Positions 1 through 5,424 of a DNA stretch of 12,794 bases are shown in pieces. The stretch lies in assembly GCA_905214905.1 (NCBI GenBank), contig CAJMNK010000058.1, forward strand, positions 1 through 12,794, in the 5' to 3' direction. How positions within the stretch are numbered: the stretch's first letter is position 1; every line of letters begins with the position of its first letter. Source of the DNA: an uncultured bacterium (GTDB lineage Bacteria > Actinomycetota > Coriobacteriia > Coriobacteriales > Coriobacteriaceae). A model generated the notes under the pieces. That model had not been told where the DNA came from and made no database searches. It was given only the letters and a program-made list of their open reading frames with translations. Both the position numbers and the translations under genes were made by a program.

Positions 1-20
1 GCCGACGGGCGCTTTTCTAC

Positions 21-78
21 CTAGTCATTGGGGACGTACTTAAACGACTAGTCATTCAAGCACGTCCCCAATGACTAG
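21..78. repeat. Perfect 17-bp inverted repeat (palindromic element)
   Basis: The arms CTAGTCATTGGGGACGT (21-37) and ACGTCCCCAATGACTAG (62-78) are exact reverse complements with a 24-nt spacer. The spacer holds a third copy of the CTAGTCATT end (48-56), which creates the small palindrome GACTAGTC. No T-tract follows on the minus strand, so it is not a standard terminator. The stop codon and last eight codons of the adjacent IIB paralogue lie inside it. It resembles a REP-type mobile palindrome, but family membership is inference. Confidence 0.8.
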
Positions 79-546
79 CTGGATGGAGTCGGGGTCGGAA
101 CTGGGGAGATAACGGATTTCTAGCTCTACTCCAAGCGCTTGCAGCTCTATGAAGGCGGCGACGTCCTCCTCGCTCACGGCAACCGCGGGCGTTATGGAGC
201 GCTTGCCCTCCCCTGCCTGCATATGGCCGATGCTGATCTTGGTTATTGGCACGCCGCCCTTCACCAGTGCCAATGCATCCGCGGGTGAGACCACCATGAT
301 TAGAATCCATTGACGCGGCGTTGCAGTATGAATGATGTCGATGGTCTTTTGCACCGAGAAAAACCGCGTCCACACGCCCTCGGGCGCCGCGACCCTCATA
401 GGCGCCCACTTGCGCGAATCAGCCGCAATCTCGTCGTTGACGATTAGGACGAGGTTGGAACCCACAGCCTCGTTCCACAGCTCAACGTCTTGCCCGTAAA
501 TGAAACGGTCGTCGATGCGTGTGAGAAGAATCTTGGGTTGAGCCAT
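52..546 (-). CDS. PTS IIB-like protein, mannose/fructose/sorbose family, lacking the active-site histidine
   Basis: This 164-aa protein is about 58% identical by eye to the IIB encoded at 10874-11356. Active IIB proteins of this family carry the phosphohistidine in an R-I-D-x-R-[LF]-[IV]-H-G-Q motif near the N-terminus. Here the motif reads RIDDRFIYGQ, with Tyr17 (codon TAC) at the His position, and the following residues VATQW have become DVELW. Phosphotransfer to sugar by the usual mechanism is therefore not expected. The frame is open throughout and family features such as LVKGGVPI and EGKR are kept, so it is either a recent decay product or a non-catalytic regulatory or decoy subunit. I chose the ATG at 546 because the protein then lines up with the other IIB; an in-frame start at 627 adds 27 residues unlike the family. 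The Shine-Dalgarno is weak (GGGG). No IIA, IIC or IID is adjacent within the window, but an operon could continue past the left edge. Confidence 0.85.
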   Translation of the reverse strand: MAQPKILLTRIDDRFIYGQDVELWNEAVGSNLVLIVNDEIAADSRKWAPMRVAAPEGVWTRFFSVQKTIDIIHTATPRQWILIMVVSPADALALVKGGVPITKISIGHMQAGEGKRSITPAVAVSEEDVAAFIELQALGVELEIRYLPSSDPDSIQLVIGDVLE

Positions 547-635
547 CGCTGCCCCATTCTGTTTGAGACCCGTAAGAGCAAGACATCGCGTCTCCAATAT
601 TAGTGCATTTAAAGTGAGAAAAGCCATCAGAACAC

Positions 636-664
636 TTGCGCGGATGTGCGATGTCCCGTATCAT
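636..664 (+). promoter_or_regulatory. Probable tRNA-Thr promoter
   Basis: A -35 TTGCGC (636-641) and a -10 TATCAT (659-664) are separated by exactly 17 bp. The predicted start near 671 lies about 33 nt before the tRNA 5' end, a plausible leader for 5' processing. The match is to the general sigma-70/SigA consensus and is untested. Confidence 0.55.
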
Positions 665-703
665 AGACAGCCGTTGACGCCTCAGTTGCGTCATCACATG
701 GCC

Positions 704-779
704 GCCAGCGTAGCTCAGTTGGTAGAGCACCGCTCTCGTAAAGCGGGGGTCACCGGTTCGAGCCCGGTCGCTGGCTCCA
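704..779 (+). tRNA. tRNA-Thr (anticodon CGT)
   Basis: The 76-nt cloverleaf is complete. The acceptor stem GCCAGCG pairs with CGCTGGC. The D arm GCTC/GAGC encloses AGTTGGTA. The anticodon stem CCGCT/AGCGG holds loop CTCGTAA with anticodon CGT, which reads ACG. The T arm ACCGG/CCGGT holds TTCGAGC. The discriminator base is T and the CCA end is encoded. It has its own promoter-like sequence upstream and a terminator 11 nt downstream, so it appears to be a single-gene unit. tRNA genes are common integration sites, and an AT-richer two-gene cassette lies just downstream, but I found no second copy of the tRNA 3' end in the window that would mark an att site. Confidence 0.97.
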
Positions 780-790
780 TTGCACAAGAT

Positions 791-813
791 AGCCGCCTTC
801 GGGCGGCTTTTTT
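791..813 (+). terminator. Rho-independent terminator of the tRNA-Thr gene
   Basis: Stem AGCCGCC (791-797) and GGCGGCT (802-808) pair perfectly around a TTCG tetraloop, and the T run continues to 813. Confidence 0.9.
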
Positions 814-1036
814 GTTGCCGATTTTGAGTGCGTGCGCGCCAATCCAAGCATCGCCACGTCAACAGCGGCCCACTCGGTGGACTTCGGGTTTAATGCTTAG
901 GGGTGGGGATTTACCAAAGTGAAATCTTAATGAAAAGAAACCCAGCTGCAACAATTGCCATGGTGAGGGCTCGAATTGGCCATATAGATCTAAAATAGTC
1001 ACAATATACAAATGTCGAGAGACATTGGGGATATAG

Positions 1037-1546
1037 ATGAAAAGAACTAAGGGTTTTCTTTTGTTGGTATTGATGCTGCTCGGACTGTTCTGCCTGAGTG
1101 GCCCTTCTTGGGCCGAGGCTGCCTGTCCTGAAGGTGAGCCTCAGCAGTCTTATACGGGCAGCCTGCTGATAACTGCTAAGGAGGGCGATGCCGACTCTCA
1201 ATCTGGGGTAAATCCCCTTGCCACTTTTGAGGGGGACGGCGGAACGGTCAAGCTTGACCATATTGGTAGCGGGATTTTGAGGTGGCAAGTTCTTCCGGAC
1301 AAAATTGCGAACGATCCCTTCTCTTTTGCTGGAACGATATATCTATACAAGGTTGTGAGCGGAAAACAAAAATACGTCGATTGCTATCCGACAAACGGGT
1401 CTGGAATTGCATTCACCGGCATTTCGGGGCAGATTGATACACATGTACGAAAGGGAACCTATGTGGTGCGTTGGGTTGGAGCTGCTGGAGGCCCGATATG
1501 GATTGCGGTCTTGCGCCCCGATGTCCAAATAGGTTTCTCTCTCTAG
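1037..1546 (+). CDS. Secreted protein of unknown function
   Basis: I do not recognise this 169-aa protein. It begins with a clear signal peptide: basic MKRTK, a hydrophobic core at residues 6-20, and a probable signal peptidase I site after SWA (residue 26) or two residues later. No lipobox, LPXTG anchor or second membrane helix is visible, so it should be released or loosely attached. The mature part is rich in short Gly/Thr/Val beta-type stretches and has two cysteines (30 and 116) that could form a disulfide. The ATG at 1037 is preceded by TTGGGG at 6-7 nt. It ends 14 nt before the next ORF and the two are probably co-transcribed. Base composition is visibly more AT-rich than in the sugar genes (TTT, ATA and GTA codons are common), which suggests acquisition. 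No homology search was possible. Confidence 0.75.
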   Translation: MKRTKGFLLLVLMLLGLFCLSGPSWAEAACPEGEPQQSYTGSLLITAKEGDADSQSGVNPLATFEGDGGTVKLDHIGSGILRWQVLPDKIANDPFSFAGTIYLYKVVSGKQKYVDCYPTNGSGIAFTGISGQIDTHVRKGTYVVRWVGAAGGPIWIAVLRPDVQIGFSL

Positions 1547-1560
1547 ACGGGAAGTTGCTC

Positions 1561-1926
1561 ATGAACGCCATATATGACGGAGATGACTGGGTCGATCACT
1601 ATACTTGGCGCCTGGTCGGCTCGAACGACAATGGGGATGTGGTGTTTGATGGACTATGTCCAAAGCATCTCCATCCTTTTGTCTCGTCGTTAATTGAGAG
1701 TTCCGCTCGTGTTGCCCCCTACAGCTCGGCGTCGCTTCATGATACGGACGTTTTGAAGACCATAAGGGAATCAATTGACGAGGGCACGATGAGCGGCCCG
1801 CTGTTTTCTCGGCTTGTGGGGCTAGATGAGATTGGCTCGAAACGACTGCTTGCGGGCGAAAAAGTGGAACTCACTTATCGCTCGATGATTTCAATCCTGC
1901 GGCTAGCCGATGTTCTTCGCAAATAA
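1561..1926 (+). CDS. Hypothetical protein with a possible C-terminal HTH
   Basis: This 121-aa protein matches no family I know. I chose the ATG at 1561 because GGGAAG lies 6 nt upstream; an earlier in-frame ATG at 1471 would overlap the secreted-protein gene by 76 nt. The N-terminal half is acidic and aromatic (MNAIYDGDDWVDHYTW). The C-terminal 40 residues, from FSRLVGLDEIGSKR through AGEK to ILRLADVL, follow the spacing of a divergent XRE/Cro-type helix-turn-helix: helix, turn, recognition helix, then a G-K/E turn and a final L-x-x-L-A-x-x-L helix. That reading is by pattern only. The gene follows the secreted-protein gene by 14 nt, faces convergently towards the YhcH-like gene, and shares its neighbour's AT-richer composition. 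Confidence 0.65.
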   Translation: MNAIYDGDDWVDHYTWRLVGSNDNGDVVFDGLCPKHLHPFVSSLIESSARVAPYSSASLHDTDVLKTIRESIDEGTMSGPLFSRLVGLDEIGSKRLLAGEKVELTYRSMISILRLADVLRK

Positions 1927-1943
1927 ATAAGGCTTCCCTATTC

Positions 1944-1999
1944 AAAAACCGAAAACCCCGCTAAGCGTGATTCCCCTAGGGAAAACACGCTTAGCGGGG
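1944..1999 (-). terminator. Terminator of the epimerase-kinase-YhcH operon, built from a palindromic repeat
   Basis: Stem CCCCGCTAAGCGTG (1956-1969) pairs perfectly over 14 bp with CACGCTTAGCGGGG (1986-1999) around a 16-nt loop. On the minus strand it is followed by TTTTCGGTTTTT (1955-1944). It lies about 60 nt past the stop of the YhcH-like gene. On the plus strand no T-tract follows, so termination of the convergent cassette is uncertain. Confidence 0.8.
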
Positions 2000-2031
2000 T
2001 CCTGGCGTGTTTTCCCTAGGGGAATCACGCC
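1956..2031. repeat. Nested pair of hairpins forming a 26-bp inverted repeat
   Basis: The 26-bp segment 1965-1990 (starts GCGTGATTCCCC, ends AAAACACGC) is the exact reverse complement of 2005-2030, with 14 nt between them. Each copy is itself a hairpin: stem GCGTG/CACGC with a 16-nt loop that centres on the near-palindrome TCCCCTAGGGA or its complement. The region can thus fold as two hairpins or as one long cruciform. This is the architecture of paired REP elements (BIMEs). Confidence 0.85.
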
Positions 2032-2061
2032 ATCAGACGAGCAGCCCAACCAGGCAGCTCG

Positions 2062-2535
2062 CTACTCCTCCCAGTAGGCGTCGGCAAGCAGCTTAAAGCA
2101 GATCTTCTTGACCGGCTGTGCGCCATCGCCCGGGAACTCGAGCGTGGGCATATGAGGTTCGCCGGCAACGAACAGTGCAAACTTGTCGTCAGCAAGATCG
2201 CCGGCAATCGAAGCGTCGGAATCGACCAGATCGTAGTCGTCCTTCTCGTCAAACTCCTGGACCAGCGTCAGGCTGCCCGTAGCGACCTTAAAGGCCTCGC
2301 GACCCTCGACGTCGATCTGCAAATCGTGATAGCGCTGATGCGTCTCGTAGTGAGCCTCGGCCTCGGGACGCGTCGTGGGAGCCATGACGTTCGCAAAGAC
2401 CTTGTCGCCCAGAATCGGATGGCTGCCGACCTCGAGCTGCGCCGGGTCGTTCTCCTCGAGCCAATCGATCAGCACGTCGAGGCCCTTGAGCATTCCGCGG
2501 TATTCCTCGATATCGCCCAGTGCACCGTAAATCAT
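2062..2535 (-). CDS. YhcH/YjgK/YiaL (NanQ, EbgC-like) family sugar anomerase
   Basis: The length of 157 aa is typical of the family (about 150). The family signature is visible as H62-x-E64-x-H66 followed by YHDLQ (69-73) and G-x-E (78-80); these residues sit around the cupin-like metal site. Near the C-terminus the run PGDGAQPVKKICFK matches the conserved end of the fold. E. coli NanQ (YhcH) speeds anomer interconversion of N-acetylneuraminate, and other members accompany sugar-acid or galactoside operons. The exact substrate here is not known, but the setting suggests an amino sugar or sialic acid derived from mucin. The start ATG follows GAGGGG at 6 nt. It is the last gene of the operon, downstream of the LacC-type kinase and a nagA relic, and is followed by a strong terminator. 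Confidence 0.9.
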   Translation of the reverse strand: MIYGALGDIEEYRGMLKGLDVLIDWLEENDPAQLEVGSHPILGDKVFANVMAPTTRPEAEAHYETHQRYHDLQIDVEGREAFKVATGSLTLVQEFDEKDDYDLVDSDASIAGDLADDKFALFVAGEPHMPTLEFPGDGAQPVKKICFKLLADAYWEE

Positions 2536-2567
2536 CTAAATCCCCTCTCGGATCGTTTCTTTGGCAG

Positions 2568-2699
2568 CTACTCGGCAAACGCGTTACCGACGCTGTTGCC
2601 ACCCACATACGTCTCGACCAGGGTAAGGTCGGGATTGAACACGACAAGCTCAGCGTCGCGCCTCAGCATAATGCTACCGCACTTGTCGTCGACATGAGC
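2568..2699 (-). pseudogene. Relic of a second nagA (C-terminal 43 codons plus stop)
   Basis: Translation on the minus strand gives AHVDDKCGSIM ... VVFN ... LTLVETYVGG ... SVGNAFAE followed by TAG. This matches the last 43 residues of the intact NagA at 5425-6594 at 32 of 43 positions by eye. Homology stops just upstream of the AHV, where the frame continues into unrelated sequence and no start codon or Shine-Dalgarno is present. The conserved PG of the amidohydrolase C-terminus is changed to LR. The relic lies in the 196 nt between the kinase gene and the YhcH-like gene. The extent of divergence suggests an old paralogue rather than a recent duplicate of the intact gene. Confidence 0.85.
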
Positions 2700-2731
2700 C
2701 AGCAAGCGATACCGGGCCGACGCTCAAGCTC

Positions 2732-3667
2732 TTACAGCTCGGTCACGACAACGCCGTTGTAGACCTCGTCCCAACGGTCCATGACCAGATGGCCAGTCAT
2801 AGGATCCATGGCATTGAGCTTGCCGCAGGTGTTGGCGGTACGCAGCACCGTCTCGTCGTCCGCGCCAGCAGCAATGGCATGCGCGAAGCCAGCGATAGTG
2901 GAGTCACCAGAGCCCGTGGCGTTAACGGCAGGGATATCGGGCGTCTTTGCGCGGAACGCACGGCCATTGTGGAAGCCAACGGAGCCGGCAGCGCCCATGG
3001 ACACGACGACCCAGGGGATATCGGAGAAGCGGGCATCAGAGGCGAGTGCGGCGCGGAGCTCGTCCACATCGTCGGTGGTAAAGCTCGTACCCAAAAGGCC
3101 GTTGATCTCGGTCAGGTTAGGCTTGACCAGCTCGGGCTTAATTTCGGACTTAAGGGCGGCCTCGAGCGAAGCACCCGAGGTATCGAGTAACACCTTGGCA
3201 CCGGCGTTCTCGGCAATGCCCGTGATCTTGGCATAGTAGTCTGCCTCGACACCGCGGGGCAGCGAACCCGAGATGGTGACGACGTCGGCCTTGCTCGCAA
3301 GCTCGGTAAACTTGGCGGTAAAGGCATCGAGCTCCTCGGGGGCAATTGTCGGGCCGCTCTCGAGCAGCTCGGTCTGGTTGCCGGCATGAAGGATATTGAG
3401 GCAGATGCGGGTCTCGCCCTTGATGGGCACAAAGTCGTTGTTAATACCGTTGGCGTCCATGAGCTCAGCCATGTAAGCGCCCATGTGGCCGCCGAGCAGA
3501 CCGGTTGCCACGACGTCGTCGCCCAGCTGACCCAGCACACGGGCCACGTTGAGGCCCTTGCCGCCGGCGGTCTTTTCGGGCGTCACACGGTTGACGTCAT
3601 CGATAACGAGCTCATCGAGCTGATAGCGCGTATCGACAGACGGGTTCATCGTAACGGTGAGGATCAT
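2732..3667 (-). CDS. lacC: PfkB-family hexose phosphate kinase, LacC/FruK type (probable tagatose-6-phosphate kinase)
   Basis: The 311 residues match the size of LacC and 1-phosphofructokinase (about 310). Seen in order: the N-terminal TVTMNPSVD, the PfkB substrate motif GGKGLNVAR (35-43), TISGSLPRG (131-139), KPN (182-184), and the ATP/anion-hole motif NATGSGDS (249-256) with Asp255 as probable catalytic base. LacC converts tagatose-6-P to tagatose-1,6-bisphosphate. With AgaS and a NagA-type deacetylase nearby this is the expected kinase step for GalNAc or galactosamine. Sequence alone does not exclude fructose-1-P as the substrate. The ATG has a strong AGGAG at 6-7 nt. It lies 59 nt downstream of the epimerase gene with no terminator between, so the two are probably one operon. 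No class I or II tagatose-bisphosphate aldolase is present in the window. Confidence 0.88.
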   Translation of the reverse strand: MILTVTMNPSVDTRYQLDELVIDDVNRVTPEKTAGGKGLNVARVLGQLGDDVVATGLLGGHMGAYMAELMDANGINNDFVPIKGETRICLNILHAGNQTELLESGPTIAPEELDAFTAKFTELASKADVVTISGSLPRGVEADYYAKITGIAENAGAKVLLDTSGASLEAALKSEIKPELVKPNLTEINGLLGTSFTTDDVDELRAALASDARFSDIPWVVVSMGAAGSVGFHNGRAFRAKTPDIPAVNATGSGDSTIAGFAHAIAAGADDETVLRTANTCGKLNAMDPMTGHLVMDRWDEVYNGVVVTEL

Positions 3668-3726
3668 TTTTAGCTCCTTATCTCGCAGGCTCCTAGTGCC
3701 TCGCGATACGAGTCGACAAAACGGAA

Positions 3727-4608
3727 TTACAGAATTTCAATCGTGAACGAGCGAACGACGGTCTCCTTGGGCTTGGCGACAAGGCAGCCGCGCTTATGCT
3801 CAAGCACGTCATCCTCATCGGAGCAGGTCGAAAGGCCGCCCCAGGGCTCAACTGCCACAAAATCGCCCTCGGGCTTACTCCACACGATGAGGTACGGAAA
3901 GCCCTCGAAGCTCAGGCGAACGCCCTTGTCCTCGCCCTTTTTGGAAAGCGTGACCTGACGACTCTCGAGTACGTCAAAGATGGTCTCCGCAAAATCGAAG
4001 AGCTCGTGCGACAGGGGCAACGTCTTCCCCACCATGGGGTTCTTGGAGCGGTTTGCCACATCAATCAAGCCAGTCGAAGGAACGGCGGTGCAGAGCTCCG
4101 CAGCCTCGTCCTTCTCAAAGCGCAGCTCGTAGTCCGTATAGGCCTCGCCCTCGTCGAGCGGGCACCTAAAGCCGGGGTGTCCACCGATAAAGAACGGCAT
4201 GTCCTCGGTGCCCTCGTTGGTCACCTCATAGGAGACGCGCACGGTATCCCCCTCAAGCGCATAACGAGCGACAAGCTTAAACGGGTACGGATAATCGCTC
4301 AGCAGCGCGGCGTTATCCTCCGAAGCCAGGCACATCGCCAGCTCGTTCTCGCTCTGGCTCAGCAGCTTCCACTCCTGTTTGCGCGCAAACCCGTGGCGAG
4401 CGAGCTTCACATGATGCCCGGCAAACGTCATGGCGCTACCATCACGCAGGCCTCCGCAAATCGGGAAGCAAATCGGTGCCTGGCCGGACCACACGGCGGG
4501 ATCACCCTGCCACAGGTACTCGCGACCTCCAGCCTCAATCGAGGTAAACGAGCCGCCGGCCGTGGAGACCTTGATAGAAATCGAATCGTTGGAGAGAGCG
4601 TATTCCAT
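3727..4608 (-). CDS. Aldose 1-epimerase family protein (LacX-like)
   Basis: The 293-aa protein has the galactose mutarotase fold signature: GGLRDG (52-57), RHGFAR with His72, FFIGGHPGFRCPL with His144, and AVEPWGG with Glu254 in the place of the catalytic glutamate. LacX-type members are the shorter bacterial branch, often found beside tagatose-6-phosphate genes as in lactococcal lac operons. Its likely role is to convert alpha and beta anomers of galactose-type sugars or sugar phosphates; the true substrate is not determined. I placed the start at the ATG at 4608, preceded by AAAGGAT; a longer in-frame ORF upstream adds 45 residues unlike the family. It is the first gene of the epimerase-kinase-YhcH operon and is divergent from the flavodoxin-like gene. 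I saw no convincing promoter in the 156-bp divergent spacer and no copy of the CTGGTAGTAACCA operator. Confidence 0.88.
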   Translation of the reverse strand: MEYALSNDSISIKVSTAGGSFTSIEAGGREYLWQGDPAVWSGQAPICFPICGGLRDGSAMTFAGHHVKLARHGFARKQEWKLLSQSENELAMCLASEDNAALLSDYPYPFKLVARYALEGDTVRVSYEVTNEGTEDMPFFIGGHPGFRCPLDEGEAYTDYELRFEKDEAAELCTAVPSTGLIDVANRSKNPMVGKTLPLSHELFDFAETIFDVLESRQVTLSKKGEDKGVRLSFEGFPYLIVWSKPEGDFVAVEPWGGLSTCSDEDDVLEHKRGCLVAKPKETVVRSFTIEIL

Positions 4609-4764
4609 TGTCCATCCTTTCGAACAACTGCTTTTTGCTCGCAAGAACCCGTCTCGGCCCTGACCAAAGGACAAACCCGCACGTTCATCGATGCGTCCGG
4701 TATCCCAGCCATGCAACGGGGTACCATACAGACATTGATGCAATTACAGCTGAAAGGCCTTCTT

Positions 4765-5349
4765 ATGCGAACCATCATCCTTTATGCCTCACGCCACCAC
4801 GGCAATACGAAAAAGCTCGTGGACGCCATCGTCGAGGCGCACCCCGAAATCGATACCCTCGACGTCAAGGCGCTCGGCAAAAACGAGTATCCCAACCTGC
4901 ACGAATATCATCTGATCGGTGTCGCCACGGGCATCTATTACTCCGAGATCGACAAGGACATGGCACGCGTGCTCACGAACGTGCTGCAGCCGCAGGACAA
5001 GGTGTTTGGCCTTATGACCTACGGTGGCAAAAACAAGTGGTACGGCAAGGATATCGATGGCATCTGCCGCATGAGGCAGGCCATCTTTATGGGCGTCTAC
5101 GGCTGCCCCGGCTTTGATACGTGGGGGCCGTTCAAACTCACCGGCGGTGTCCAAAAGGGGCACCCGAACGCTGAGGAAATTAAGGGCGCCGTCGACTTCT
5201 TCGACAAGATCGAAGACGAGTATGGCGACATCATCGTCGAAGAGTATGCCAAGCGCGAGAAGCGTCTAGCCTACGAAAAGGAGCATCCTGCAGGAGGCCT
5301 GGTGGCCGGCGTTAAGCGCACGGCAAAGAAGATCGCTAACAAGCTGTAA
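4765..5349 (+). CDS. Flavodoxin-like protein
   Basis: The 194-aa product begins MRTIILYASRHHGNTKKLVDAI, a beta-strand followed by the flavodoxin-type phosphate-binding loop (S-x-H-G-N-T) for FMN, and continues with alternating strands such as HLIGVATGIYYSEI and KVFGLMTYGG, where FMN ring contacts are expected. It would be a cytoplasmic single-electron carrier or small flavin reductase. The last 40 residues are Lys/Glu rich and end GGLVAGVKRTAKKIANKL, a basic amphipathic tail. The ATG at 4765 begins the domain directly and has GAAAGG 7-8 nt upstream. The same frame stays open far upstream, but that part is antisense to the epimerase gene. It is a single-gene unit closed by a strong terminator and stands alone among sugar genes on the other strand, so a direct link to sugar catabolism is not shown. 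Confidence 0.85.
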   Translation: MRTIILYASRHHGNTKKLVDAIVEAHPEIDTLDVKALGKNEYPNLHEYHLIGVATGIYYSEIDKDMARVLTNVLQPQDKVFGLMTYGGKNKWYGKDIDGICRMRQAIFMGVYGCPGFDTWGPFKLTGGVQKGHPNAEEIKGAVDFFDKIEDEYGDIIVEEYAKREKRLAYEKEHPAGGLVAGVKRTAKKIANKL

Positions 5350-5380
5350 CTGTAAAGGTGCTTTTGAGCGTTTAACCCAT

Positions 5381-5418
5381 ACGGCGGGTCCGAGCAGATT
5401 CGGGCCCGCCGTCTTTTT
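5381..5418 (+). terminator. Terminator of the flavodoxin-like gene
   Basis: Stem ACGGCGGGTCCG (5381-5392) pairs with CGGGCCCGCCGT (5401-5412) with one G-T wobble and an 8-nt loop, then CTTTTT. It lies between two convergent genes, ending 6 nt before the nagA stop codon. The minus strand has no T-tract here. Confidence 0.88.
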
Positions 5419-5424
5419 CTATCG

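Noticed and set aside
482..862. Minus-strand open frame of 126 codons across the tRNA-Thr gene
   Set aside because: It reads through the tRNA in antisense (SDRARTGDPRFTRAVLYQLS type) and overlaps the start of the IIB-like gene.
563..922. Plus-strand open frame of 119 codons across the tRNA-Thr gene
   Set aside because: Its central peptide (SVAQLVEHRSRKAGVTG and on) is the well-known false translation of a tRNA gene.
955..1010. Promoter for the secreted-protein gene
   Set aside because: TTGCCA, TATAGAT, TAAAAT and TATACA are present but no pair has acceptable -35/-10 spacing.
911..1288. Minus-strand frame ending in a hydrophobic segment (TMAIVAAGFLFIKISLW), considered as a type I toxin-like peptide
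   Set aside because: No ribosome binding site before a suitable start, and the frame overlaps the secreted-protein gene in antisense.
704..2000. Integrated element at tRNA-Thr with att repeats
   Set aside because: I found no second copy of the tRNA 3' end and no integrase in the window; only composition hints at acquisition.
3796..4764. Long in-frame extension upstream of the flavodoxin-like gene (517 codons in total)
   Set aside because: The extension is antisense to the aldose epimerase gene and has no domain content; the flavodoxin fold starts exactly at the ATG at 4765.
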